A stretch of DNA of 64,000 nt, from positions 14,686 to 78,685 of the forward strand of contig QFQU01000016.1 of NCBI GenBank assembly GCA_003248965.1. The letters run 5' to 3'. This stretch comes from Brevundimonas sp. Its GTDB lineage: Bacteria > Pseudomonadota > Alphaproteobacteria > Caulobacterales > Caulobacteraceae. Below the pieces are notes generated by a model. It saw nothing but the letters and a program-made list of their open reading frames with translations, was not told where the DNA came from and did no database searches. Made by a program: the position numbers and the translations under genes. Shown here piece after piece: positions 25,579-34,122 of the stretch (positions are counted from its first letter, which is position 1; each line of letters starts with the position of its first letter).

Positions 25579-26020
25579 GCGCGCGCCGGTGCAGACCTGC
25601 CGCGTTCAGGTCTATCTCAGCGATCCCAAGATCATCGCCGGTCTCAGCCGCGAAGCGCGATCGGGCCGGGTGTCGATCAGTCAGGCCGCCGGACACGCCA
25701 TCGCGCGGGGCCTTCAGGGGAACCCGAGGGCTGACCCCGACGACCGGCTGCTGGCGCTTGAGCAATCACTCAAGGGCCATATGCGGTCCACTCGACAGGA
25801 CATGCAGATCATTCAGGAGTTGGTGGTGGAGGTCGCGCGAGCGCTGTTCGTCCGGCTCCCGGACGGCGTCGGCGACCAGGATCCCACGGTGCAGGCCGCC
25901 GTCGACCGGCGCATCGAGCGGATGCTCGACGACACCGCGGCGCGGATCGTCTCGGGCCGGGCCGGGCACGACCCTCACGGCCGGGAGGTTGAGGAGCGGT
26001 CGTTCGGGGCGGCGAACTGA
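25571..26020 (+). CDS. CopG-like ribbon-helix-helix protein of Trb operon
   Basis: 149 aa. The N-terminus (VQTCRVQVYLSDPKIIAGLSREA) fits a ribbon-helix-helix strand and helix. The rest is helical (LLALEQSLKGHMRSTRQDMQ). This small gene regularly lies between traG and trbB in alphaproteobacterial ICEs. It probably binds DNA as a regulator or accessory transfer protein. One candidate target is the AAGTCG-rich region before trbC; that link is inference. Confidence 0.78.
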   Translation: MVRRAPVQTCRVQVYLSDPKIIAGLSREARSGRVSISQAAGHAIARGLQGNPRADPDDRLLALEQSLKGHMRSTRQDMQIIQELVVEVARALFVRLPDGVGDQDPTVQAAVDRRIERMLDDTAARIVSGRAGHDPHGREVEERSFGAAN

Positions 26021-26021
26021 C

Positions 26022-26978
26022 ATGACGGCTCATCCCCTGATCGCGGAACGCAAGCTGGAGGCGCTGCGTCACGCCCTGGGCGAGGTGGTGCTGGCGGCGC
26101 TGATCGACCCGGAGGTGGTGGAGATCCTCGCCAACCCCGACGGCCGGATCATCCTGGATCGCGCCGGGCGAGGCCGCGCCGACACCGGGGCGCGTCTGTC
26201 GGTGGAAGGGCGCGAACGCGCCATTCGTCTGATCGCCGACTATGTCGGTGAAGTGGTCACCCGGGACGATCCGCGCCTGGCCGGTGTGCTGCCCGCCACC
26301 GGCGAACGGTTCCAGGGCCTGCTTCCGCCGGTGTCGCCGGCGCCGGCTTTCTCCATCCGCAAGCGCCCGTCGGTGATCTGGACCCTCGGGGATTATGTCC
26401 GCGACGGCGTCATGACGGCGCGGCAGGCCGATGTCCTCGCCCAGGCCGCCCGCGAGCGGCGCAACATCCTCATCTCCGGCGGCACGGGGTCGGGGAAGAC
26501 CACCCTGGCCAACGCCATCCTGGCAGAGCCGGCCTTCGCCGACGACCGGGTGTTTCTCATCGAAGACACCGCCGAGCTGCAATGTTCGGCCTGGGACACG
26601 GTGTCGGTCCTGACGCGCCGGGCCCCCGTCGCCATCGGCGTCGCCGATCTGGTCCGCGACGCCTTGCGGATGCGTCCGGACCGGATCGTCGTGGGGGAGA
26701 TGCGCGACGGCCTAGCCGCCCTCGAAACGCTGAAGAGCTGGAACACGGGCCATCCGGGCGGCCTGTCGACCCTTCACGCCAACTCCGCCGAGGAGGCGCT
26801 GCGGCGGATCGAGGATCTGGCCCTCGAGATCGCCGCGGCGCCGCCGCGTCGCACCATCGGCCAAGCGGTGGACGTCATCGCCCATATCCGTCGCTCGACG
26901 GCGGGGCGGCGGCTTGAGGCCGTGATCGCGGTGAACGGCGCGTCGGATACGGGCTACGCGGTCGAAGGCCTGGCCTGA
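26022..26978 (+). CDS. trbB: TrbB/VirB11 secretion ATPase
   Basis: 318 aa. The Walker A NILISGGTGSGKTTLANAIL is at about residue 148-167. The Asp box is RVFLIEDTAELQC, Walker B is DRIVVGEMRDGLAALE and the His box is GLSTLHANSAEEALRRIEDL. It is a hexameric cytoplasmic ATPase that powers pilus assembly and substrate transfer. It follows the CopG-like gene by 1 nt. The next gene, trbC, is separated by an unusually long 269-nt gap. Confidence 0.93.
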   Translation: MTAHPLIAERKLEALRHALGEVVLAALIDPEVVEILANPDGRIILDRAGRGRADTGARLSVEGRERAIRLIADYVGEVVTRDDPRLAGVLPATGERFQGLLPPVSPAPAFSIRKRPSVIWTLGDYVRDGVMTARQADVLAQAARERRNILISGGTGSGKTTLANAILAEPAFADDRVFLIEDTAELQCSAWDTVSVLTRRAPVAIGVADLVRDALRMRPDRIVVGEMRDGLAALETLKSWNTGHPGGLSTLHANSAEEALRRIEDLALEIAAAPPRRTIGQAVDVIAHIRRSTAGRRLEAVIAVNGASDTGYAVEGLA

Positions 26979-27247
26979 CGACGCCTCGAACGGCGTCGCA
27001 AATACCGAATCCAGAAAAGTGAAGATAATGCAGAGCGTTGTGACGACTTGCATTAAGTCAAACCAAGTCGTCGCGGCATCAACACAGTAAGTCGTTCCAA
27101 GTTACTATCTAAGTCGGTCTGAGTTGGAGTGTAGTTGTATTTAAGTCGTGGATTATTTGTGTATTTTACTGTTGACAGTAGTGGGATAGTTTTGCTTGCA
27201 ATGAGTCGAAGCGCGGTGAAACGCGCTGAACACAAGGAAAGCAAATC
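26979..27247. promoter_or_regulatory. AT-rich regulatory gap with repeated AAGTCG motifs before trbC
   Basis: Within an otherwise tightly packed operon this gap is strikingly AT-rich. TAAGTC begins at 27,054, 27,088, 27,110 and 27,142 (three of these continue as TAAGTCG). GACGACTTG (27,042-27,050) and CAAGTCGTC (27,064-27,072) form a perfect inverted repeat. A TTGACA occurs at 27,172. The gap probably holds a second promoter for trbC onward and binding sites for an element regulator. Confidence 0.65.
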
Positions 27248-27568
27248 ATGTCACGGAGACTTGGCCGCCGCCTGTTCGGCGCGACGATGATGCTTGGCCT
27301 GGCGGTCGCCGGACCGGCGCTGGCCGGCGGGTCGGGCATGCCCTGGGAAGGGCCGATCCAGCAGGCGGTGCAGTCGATCACCGGCCCTGTGGTCCAGGCC
27401 GCGGCGGTGGTGGCGGTGGTCGCCTTCGGGGCCGGGATCGCCATGAGCGAGAACGGTTCCTCGATGCGCCGGGGGCTAGGGATCATGTTCGGCCTCTCGA
27501 TCGCGTTCGCCGCCTCCACCTTCTTCCTGGACTTCTTCGGCTTCGCCGGAGGGGTGGAGTTCGCCTGA
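27248..27568 (+). CDS. trbC: TrbC/VirB2 conjugative pilin
   Basis: 106 aa with a signal peptide (LGLAVAGPALA|GG). Two hydrophobic segments follow, VVQAAAVVAVVAFGAGIAM and LGIMFGLSIAFAASTFFLDF, as in TrbC prepilins. In RP4 the pilin is trimmed and cyclised by the TraF peptidase, and a TraF-like gene is present at 35,297. ATG has AAGGAAA 8 nt upstream. Confidence 0.9.
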   Translation: MSRRLGRRLFGATMMLGLAVAGPALAGGSGMPWEGPIQQAVQSITGPVVQAAAVVAVVAFGAGIAMSENGSSMRRGLGIMFGLSIAFAASTFFLDFFGFAGGVEFA

Positions 27569-27843
27569 TGGCGTCGCGGTCCGAAGACCGCCCCGAGGGT
27601 TGGGACCTGCCTGTGGCCCAGGCGCTTGCGGAGCCGGTCCTGATGGCCGGCATGCCGCGGAACTACGCCATCGCCATGGGCACCATCGTCGTCGTGCTGG
27701 GACTGGCGCTGCGCATCTGGTGGCTCGGTCTTCTGTGGTGGGCGGTCGCCCACGCCATCGGCCTCTGGGCCGCGCGGTCGGATCGGCGCTTCTTCGACGT
27801 TCTGCGGCGCCATCTGGCCCTGCCGGGCCATCTGGACGGGTGA
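27568..27843 (+). CDS. trbD: TrbD/VirB3 secretion protein
   Basis: 91 aa. The conserved VAQALAEPVLMAGMPRNYA N-terminus is followed by a long hydrophobic stretch (AMGTIVVVLGLALRIWWLGL onward). It is a small inner-membrane partner of TrbE. Its start codon overlaps the trbC stop by 1 nt. Confidence 0.9.
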   Translation: MASRSEDRPEGWDLPVAQALAEPVLMAGMPRNYAIAMGTIVVVLGLALRIWWLGLLWWAVAHAIGLWAARSDRRFFDVLRRHLALPGHLDG

Positions 27844-27849
27844 GGGGCG

Positions 27850-30273
27850 ATGCGGTTTCTCGACGAATACCGGCGCCGGCCCGCAGCGCTCGCGGACCAC
27901 CTGCCCTGGGCGGCCCTCGTGGCCCCCGGCGTCGTCCTTAACAAGGACGGCTCCTTCCTGGCGGGCTTCCGCTTCCGCGGACCGGACCTGGAATCCTCCA
28001 CCGAGGAGGAGTTGATGGCGGTCCGCGCGCGCCTGAACAACGCCCTGCGCCGGCTGGGCACCGGTTGGTGCCTTCACGTCGAGGCGCACCGCCGGGCCGC
28101 AGCGCCCTATCCGCAAAGCGACTTCGACCTCGGCGTCGCCTGGCTGCTCGACGAGGAGCGCCGCAGCCGGTTCGAGACCGCCGACCCGGCCTTCGAGACC
28201 GACCACCGGCTGGCGCTGACCTGGCTTCCGCCCGCCGATGAGACCCGACGCCTTGAGCGCTGGCTGTTCGACGGTCTGGCCAGGAGCGGCGCCGACTGGC
28301 GGGTGGCGCTCGACGCCTTCATCCGGGAGGCGGACGCGGTGTTCGACCTCCTGTCGGACGGCCTGCCGGAAATCCGCCGGCTCGATGACGCCGGTCTCCT
28401 CTCCTGGCTGCATGACTGCGTATCCCCCCGATCCTTCGAGGTCCGCCCGCCGGAGACGCCGATGTTCCTGGACGGCTGGCTGGCGGACGCGGACCTGACC
28501 GGAGGGATCGCGCCCAGGCTCGGCGACCGGTGGCTCAAGGTCGTCTCGGTGCGCGGGCTGCCGTCCGTCACCCGGCCGGGTCTGCTCGACGCGCTGGGCG
28601 CCCTCCCGTTCGACTACCGCTGGACCGCGCGCTGGATCGGGCTCGAGAAGCCCGAGGCCGAGCGCGAGATCGTCAAGCTGCGCAAGCGCTGGTTCGCCAA
28701 GCGCAAGGGCGTCGGCGTGCTGCTGCGCGAGGCCATCACCAAGGAGGAGGTGCCGCTTCTCGACACCGACGCCGCGTCCAAGACCGAAGAGTGCGACGGC
28801 GCGCTCGCCGCGCTAGGCGCGGAAAGCTGCGCCTTCGGCTATCTGACGCTGACGGTCTCCGTTCTCGATGCGAGCGAGGAGGGCGCGACGGCCAAGGCCC
28901 GCGCGATCGAGGCCGCGCTCAACGCCCAGGGTCTGATGGCGCGCATCGAAGACCTCAACGCCGTGGAGGCCTGGCTCGGATCGATGCCGGGCGAACCCTA
29001 CGCGGACGTCCGCCGGCCGCTGGTGTCCACCCTCAACCTCGCCGACCTGCTGCCGATCTCGGCCGTCTGGGCGGGGCCGTCGGAAGACGCCTGCCTCGAC
29101 GGCCCGCCCTTGGCCACGGCGCGCACGACCGGATCGACGCCGTTTCGCCTCGCGCTGCACGTCGGGGACGTCGGCCATGCGATGGTCGTGGGACCGACCG
29201 GCTCGGGAAAGTCCGCGCTGCTGGCCTTCCTCGCCCTGCAATGGTTCCGGTATCCGGACGCGCGCGTGGTCTTTTTCGACAAGGGGCGCTCCGCGCGAGC
29301 CGCCACTCTGGCGGCCGGCGGGCGCTGGCGCGCGATGGAGCCAGGCGCGGGTCTCTCGCTGCAGCCGCTGGTGGGGATCGATCGCGACGATGCGCGCGCC
29401 TGGGCCTCGGAATGGCTGGCCGAGACGGTGCGGTTGGCCGGGCTGGAGCCCACTCCGCGCGTGCGGGAGGAAATCTGGGCGGCCCTCGCCGCCCTGGCCG
29501 ACGCGCCGGTTCCCCAACGGACGCTGACCGTCTTCTGCGCCCTAGTGCAGGATCGCGCCGTCGCCGCCGCCCTCGAACCCCTCACGCTGAAGGGACCGCA
29601 CGGCGCCCTGTTGGACGGGGAGGGTGCGGCGTTGGGGACGAGCCGGTTCGACACCTTCGAGCTCGAAACGCTGATGGCCACGCCGTCGGCGGTGGCCCCG
29701 GTGCTCTCGGCCCTGTTCCGGGAGCTCGAGCAGGGGTTCGACGGACGGCCGACCCTGCTGATCCTGGACGAAGCCTGGCTGTTCCTGGGCGAGACGGCCT
29801 TCGCGGCGAAGATCCGGGAATGGCTGAAGACTCTGCGCAAGAAGCGGGTGGCGGTGGTGTTCGCCACCCAGAGCCTCGACGACGTGGCCGCGTCCGCCAT
29901 CGCCGCCAGCCTGATCGAGAGCTGCCCGACCCAGGTGTTCCTGCCGAACCCGCGCGCCATGGAGCCGTCTTCGGCCGAGCTCTATCGGGGCTTCGGATTG
30001 AACCGGCGCCAGCTGGAGCTGATCGCCTTCGCCCCGCCCAAGCGGTCCTACTACTGGCGGCAGCCTCGGGGCCGTCGGCTGTTCGACCTGCGCCTGACGG
30101 GCGTGGCCCTGGCCCTGTGCGGCGCCGGGACGCCCGAGGACCAGACCCTCATCGACGACGTCCTGGCCCGATCCGGCGAGGCCGCCTTCGCCCGCGAATT
30201 CCTCAAAGCCAAGGGAGTGCAGAATGTGGATTCCGTTCTCGACGCCTTCGACCCGCCGCTCGCGGCGGAATAG
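27850..30273 (+). CDS. trbE: TrbE/VirB4 secretion ATPase
   Basis: 807 aa. It has the N-terminal CagE/VirB4 domain (DHLPWAALVAPGVVLNKDGS). Walker A is VGPTGSGKSALLAF at about 446-459. Walker B is LLILDEAWLFLGE (about 635-647), followed by KTLRKKRVAVVFATQSLDDV. It is the largest ATPase of the apparatus, located at the inner membrane. Its last 50 nt overlap the start of trbJ in another frame. Confidence 0.93.
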   Translation: MRFLDEYRRRPAALADHLPWAALVAPGVVLNKDGSFLAGFRFRGPDLESSTEEELMAVRARLNNALRRLGTGWCLHVEAHRRAAAPYPQSDFDLGVAWLLDEERRSRFETADPAFETDHRLALTWLPPADETRRLERWLFDGLARSGADWRVALDAFIREADAVFDLLSDGLPEIRRLDDAGLLSWLHDCVSPRSFEVRPPETPMFLDGWLADADLTGGIAPRLGDRWLKVVSVRGLPSVTRPGLLDALGALPFDYRWTARWIGLEKPEAEREIVKLRKRWFAKRKGVGVLLREAITKEEVPLLDTDAASKTEECDGALAALGAESCAFGYLTLTVSVLDASEEGATAKARAIEAALNAQGLMARIEDLNAVEAWLGSMPGEPYADVRRPLVSTLNLADLLPISAVWAGPSEDACLDGPPLATARTTGSTPFRLALHVGDVGHAMVVGPTGSGKSALLAFLALQWFRYPDARVVFFDKGRSARAATLAAGGRWRAMEPGAGLSLQPLVGIDRDDARAWASEWLAETVRLAGLEPTPRVREEIWAALAALADAPVPQRTLTVFCALVQDRAVAAALEPLTLKGPHGALLDGEGAALGTSRFDTFELETLMATPSAVAPVLSALFRELEQGFDGRPTLLILDEAWLFLGETAFAAKIREWLKTLRKKRVAVVFATQSLDDVAASAIAASLIESCPTQVFLPNPRAMEPSSAELYRGFGLNRRQLELIAFAPPKRSYYWRQPRGRRLFDLRLTGVALALCGAGTPEDQTLIDDVLARSGEAAFAREFLKAKGVQNVDSVLDAFDPPLAAE

Positions 30274-30964
30274 GACGACGGGCCTGGCCGTCGCCGGCCT
30301 CCTCGTGCTGGCGTCGCCGGTTCCGGCCGGCGCCCAGCAGGTGGTGTTCGACCCGCGCAACCACCTGGAGAACGCGCTGCAGGCCGCCCGCCAGCTGGAG
30401 AGCCTCGCCAACGAGGCCCGCAGCCTGGCCGCCTCGCCCTACAGCCATCTGGCGGGCAGCAGCCAGTCGCTGCGGGACATGGCCGAGCTGGCGCGCACGG
30501 CGCGCGGGCTGGCGACCTCGGTCAGCGGTCTGGAGCGCCAGTTCGAGACCTACTACCCCGACGATCTGGCCGGCGCGGACGTGCTGCGCCTTCTGGAGCA
30601 GAGCGGAGCGCGAACCGCGAACGCCCGGCGCACCGCCGAGGATCTGGCGCGGACGGCGGCGGAACTGGAACGGCTGGGCGGGACCCGCGACGCCCGGGTG
30701 GCCGGTGCGCTCGGCGCCAGTCAGTCGGCTGCGGGACAGACCGCGGCCGTGCAATCGACCAATCAGCTGCTCGCGGTTCTGGCCGAGGACCTGGCGGCCC
30801 TGCGGACCCTGATGCTGGCCCAGTCGCGGCTGATGGCGGAGGCCACGGCGCGGGAGGCGGCCGACCGCGCCTCCGGCGAAGCGGCCCGCCGCCAACGCTG
30901 GGCCGGCGCGGGCGCGGTCCCCGTCGCGCCGTCCTTCGATCCGTTCGCCCGCGCCCGGGACTGA
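30224..30964 (+). CDS. trbJ: TrbJ/VirB5-like protein
   Basis: 246 aa. It has a signal peptide (TGLAVAGLLVLASPVPAGA|QQ), then QVVFDPRNHLENALQAARQL, the usual TrbJ opening. A long helical body follows. ATG 30,224 lies inside trbE but has a strong AAGGGAG just upstream, so the 50-nt overlap is believable. It is probably a pilus-tip or periplasmic component. No trbK gene (entry exclusion) follows, unlike many Trb operons. Confidence 0.88.
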   Translation: MWIPFSTPSTRRSRRNRTTGLAVAGLLVLASPVPAGAQQVVFDPRNHLENALQAARQLESLANEARSLAASPYSHLAGSSQSLRDMAELARTARGLATSVSGLERQFETYYPDDLAGADVLRLLEQSGARTANARRTAEDLARTAAELERLGGTRDARVAGALGASQSAAGQTAAVQSTNQLLAVLAEDLAALRTLMLAQSRLMAEATAREAADRASGEAARRQRWAGAGAVPVAPSFDPFARARD

Positions 30965-30969
30965 TCGTC

Positions 30970-32394
30970 ATGGCCCCGGTCAGCATGGACACGCCCAACG
31001 ATCTGATGGTGGTGTTCTCGAACACCGTCTCGGCGGGCTTCGACACCCTGTCCGGCGCCGTCAACGGCGTGTTCGGCCTGTTGATCGTGCTGGTCGTGGC
31101 CCTCACCGGAATCCAGTGGGCGCTTTCCTCCAACCGGGAGGTGCTGGCCGCCGGCTTCGGCAAGGTGCTGCTCATCGGCGTCTTCGCCTGGCTGATCAAC
31201 GACTGGCAGGCTTTATCGGAGACGATCTACGCCGGCTTCCTGGAGCTGGGCCTCGTCGCCGGAGGCGGTTCGCTGTCTCGGGCCGAGTTCCTCAACCCCG
31301 GGGCCGTGCTCCAGCAGGGCTGGGAGATCGTCAAGGCGTTGGGCGAGACCCCGGCGCCGGTCGACAACCCCCTGGACGTGGTCGGCAACATGGCCGACGC
31401 CCTGATCCTGGGCTTGGCCATGATCGGCATCCTGCTCGCCTTCGCCATCCTTGCTCTGCAGATCATCGTCTCTCTGCTGGAGTTCAAGATCGTCACCCTG
31501 GGCGGCTTCATCCTCCTGCCGTTCGGCATCTGGTCGAAATCCGCCTTCCTGGCCGAAAGGCCGCTCGGCTACGTCGTCTCCTCCGGCCTCAAGGTCCTGG
31601 CCCTCGCCATCGTCGTTTCGGGGGCGCGGACCGTATTCGATCAGCTCCAGCCCTCGACCAACCCGGACATCTACGAGGCCCTCACCATCCTCGTCGCATC
31701 GATGCTCCTGGCGATGCTGGCGATGTTCATCCCGAACCTCGCTTCCGCCCTCGTGACCGGGGGCCCGGCGCTGGGGGCGGGCGGCGCCCTGACCGGCGCG
31801 CTCGCCGTCGGTGGGGCCGGGGCCCTGGGCGCGGCCGGGATCGCGGGCGCCGGAGCCCTGATCGGCGGCGGCGCCGCGCGGCTTGCGGGACCGGCGCGCG
31901 CCGCCGCCGGTGCGACCGGCGGACGGGCGCCGCCCTCGTCGCCACCGGTCGGGCCGGGTCGGGGCGGCGGCGGGCCGTCGACGCCGCCGGCCTCGAACGA
32001 CAACGGATCGACACGGCGCAGCGCCGGGACGGTCCGTCCGGCGGGTCCGACTCCGTCTTCCGGGCCGGGCGTCGCGGAGCCGGCCCGGGCGTGGTCCCAT
32101 CACCCAGGCGCCGCCGAGGCCGAGACCGGCTCCGACCATCCAGCGTCGGGCGATACAACGCCGGGCGGCGGAGCCAGCCGGCCCGCCTCGGTCCGCGACG
32201 CCGAGGCCCGGGCCGCCCGGTCGGATTTCCAGCGCGCCCTCGCCGCCTCGGATCCCGCGTCCGCGCCGTCGCGGCGACCGGGACGGGCGGCGGCGCTCCA
32301 GGCCTTCTTCGTCGCCAACGCCGGACGAACCTTGATGCCCGCAGGCGAGACCAGCGGCGTCCTGTCCCCCAACCTCCGCACAGAGGAGACCTGA
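30970..32394 (+). CDS. trbL: TrbL/VirB6 inner-membrane channel protein
   Basis: 474 aa with multiple membrane helices between about 25 and 260 (for example NGVFGLLIVLVVALTGIQWA, ALILGLAMIGILLAFAILAL). A Gly/Ala-rich then Pro/Arg-rich disordered C-terminal third follows, which is typical of TrbL. It forms the polytopic core of the translocation channel. It starts 5 nt after trbJ. Confidence 0.9.
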   Translation: MAPVSMDTPNDLMVVFSNTVSAGFDTLSGAVNGVFGLLIVLVVALTGIQWALSSNREVLAAGFGKVLLIGVFAWLINDWQALSETIYAGFLELGLVAGGGSLSRAEFLNPGAVLQQGWEIVKALGETPAPVDNPLDVVGNMADALILGLAMIGILLAFAILALQIIVSLLEFKIVTLGGFILLPFGIWSKSAFLAERPLGYVVSSGLKVLALAIVVSGARTVFDQLQPSTNPDIYEALTILVASMLLAMLAMFIPNLASALVTGGPALGAGGALTGALAVGGAGALGAAGIAGAGALIGGGAARLAGPARAAAGATGGRAPPSSPPVGPGRGGGGPSTPPASNDNGSTRRSAGTVRPAGPTPSSGPGVAEPARAWSHHPGAAEAETGSDHPASGDTTPGGGASRPASVRDAEARAARSDFQRALAASDPASAPSRRPGRAAALQAFFVANAGRTLMPAGETSGVLSPNLRTEET

Positions 32395-32395
32395 G

Positions 32396-33079
32396 ATGCA
32401 TCCGTTCTTCCGACCGAAGCGGGCCCTGGCGGCCGCGCCGGAGGCGACCCCTTGGCGTCGCGCCGGTCAGATGTGGGACGACCGTATGGGGCTGTCGCTG
32501 GCCCATGCACGAAACTGGCGCCGGATCGCCGTCGCCAACCTGGCCCTGGCCGGCTTCCTCGGCGCGGGGTGGTGGGTTCAGGCCGAGCGGGCCGTGGTGA
32601 AGCCGTTCGTGGTGGAGGTGTCGGACTACGGCGAGACCCAACGGATCACGGCCATCGGCGGCCGCTACGAGCCCAACGAGGCACAGATCGCCCACGCCCT
32701 CGCCGGCTGGGTCCGGGACGTCCGCTCCAAGTCGATCGATCCGATCGTCATCCGGCAGAACTGGCTGCGGGCCTACGACCTTCTCACGCCCAAGGCGGCG
32801 GGCTTCCTGAACGCATGGGCGCAGGCTCACGACCCGTTCGCCGAGGCTGGACGCGAGGCCGTCAACGTCGAGATCCTCAATGTGGTCCGCCGCTCCGGCC
32901 GCACCTTCGATCTGCAATGGCGCGAAACCCGCTTCGTCAACGGCCAGGCCGCCGGATCGGAGCGCTGGCGCGCTCTGATCACCACCACCCTGCAACCGCC
33001 GCGCACGGAGGCCGAACTCCTGCGCAATCCCCTGGGATTGAAGATCGAGGATGTGTCATGGACCCCCGACGCGTCCTGA
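32396..33079 (+). CDS. trbF: TrbF/VirB8 scaffold protein
   Basis: 227 aa. A cytoplasmic N-terminus (AGQMWDDRMGLSLAHARNWR) leads to one membrane helix at about 45-62 (AVANLALAGFLGAGWW). The periplasmic VirB8-like domain follows, with VSDYGETQRITAIGG, FLNAWAQAHDPF and TFDLQWRETRFVNG. It bridges inner-membrane parts to TrbG/TrbI. It overlaps trbG by 22 nt. Confidence 0.92.
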   Translation: MHPFFRPKRALAAAPEATPWRRAGQMWDDRMGLSLAHARNWRRIAVANLALAGFLGAGWWVQAERAVVKPFVVEVSDYGETQRITAIGGRYEPNEAQIAHALAGWVRDVRSKSIDPIVIRQNWLRAYDLLTPKAAGFLNAWAQAHDPFAEAGREAVNVEILNVVRRSGRTFDLQWRETRFVNGQAAGSERWRALITTTLQPPRTEAELLRNPLGLKIEDVSWTPDAS

Positions 33080-34122
33080 TCCTGGCGCTTTCGAGCGCCC
33101 TACTGTCCGGCTGCGCGATCTTGCGAGACGCGGTCGCGCCGTCGGCGGCGCCCGCCGCAAGCCTGAGCCAGGCGTCCTCCCTGCCGCTGGGTCCGATCGC
33201 TCTTGACGGGCCGGCGCCGACGACGGCGGACGATCCGGAGCCGGAGCCGGAGCCGGAGCCGGCGGCGGCGTCCGCGCTGGAGGCGGACGCGGCGCGGCCC
33301 TACCTGGCGGAAACGCCGTCGCGACCGGCCGCCGATGCGACGCCGGCGGCCCCGGCGCTGACCGGCCGCAGGGCGATAGCCGAAGCCAACAGCGCGGCGA
33401 GCGCGCCCTCCCGGTCTGACCGCTTCCAGGGCGGCGTCCAGATCTTCGCCTGGGAGCCCGGGCGGGTCTTCGAGGTGTGGACTGCGCCGCTTCGGGTGAC
33501 CACCCTGACGCTCGGCGCGGGCGAGACCCTGATCGCCAAGGCGGCGGGCGACACCGTCCGCTGGCAGATCGGCGAGGTCGCGTCGGGGGAGGGGCCGGAC
33601 CGTCGCGTCCACGTCCTGATCAAGCCGCTCGAACGCGGCCTGGAGACCAACCTGGTCCTGACCACCAACCAGCGCGTCTACCTTGTCGATCTGCGCAGCG
33701 GGGCGGCCGACGCCTTCAACGCCGCCGTCGCCTGGGACAGCGCACCGACCGGGGTCGTCGAGGCAGGGCCGGCTGCTGTCGCCTTGCAACCGGCCATGCG
33801 GGTGCCTGACGCCGTCGTCATGCCGGAAGGGCCGCTCGACGCCCGATACCGTCTCGAGCCTCAGGGAAGGCGTCCGAGATGGACCCCCTCGGCGGTGTTC
33901 CACGACGGCCGGCGCACCTTCATCGCCTTCCCCGCCGATCTCCAGGTCGACGAGGCGCCCGCCCTGTTCGCCATCGCGCCCGACGGCGAGGCGCAGCTGG
34001 TGAACTACAGGCAGGCCGGCGGCCTGTTCATCGTCGACCGCGTGCTTGATCGCGCCGAACTCCGGCTGGGCGATCGCAGGCCGCAGGTGGTCCGCATCCG
34101 TCATCAAGGAGCCCGTCCATGA
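33058..34122 (+). CDS. trbG: TrbG/VirB9 outer-membrane-complex protein (lipoprotein)
   Basis: 354 aa from ATG 33,058 inside the end of trbF. The signal peptide has a lipobox, LLSGC (Cys19). A linker follows with four Pro-Glu repeats (PEPEPEPEP). The VirB9 domain has QIFAWEPGRVFEVWTAPLRV, GETLIAKAAGDTVRWQIGE and TNLVLTTNQRVYLVDL. In many systems VirB7 is the lipoprotein; TrbG-type proteins can carry their own lipid anchor, which the lipobox suggests here. Confidence 0.92.
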   Translation: MDPRRVLILALSSALLSGCAILRDAVAPSAAPAASLSQASSLPLGPIALDGPAPTTADDPEPEPEPEPAAASALEADAARPYLAETPSRPAADATPAAPALTGRRAIAEANSAASAPSRSDRFQGGVQIFAWEPGRVFEVWTAPLRVTTLTLGAGETLIAKAAGDTVRWQIGEVASGEGPDRRVHVLIKPLERGLETNLVLTTNQRVYLVDLRSGAADAFNAAVAWDSAPTGVVEAGPAAVALQPAMRVPDAVVMPEGPLDARYRLEPQGRRPRWTPSAVFHDGRRTFIAFPADLQVDEAPALFAIAPDGEAQLVNYRQAGGLFIVDRVLDRAELRLGDRRPQVVRIRHQGARP

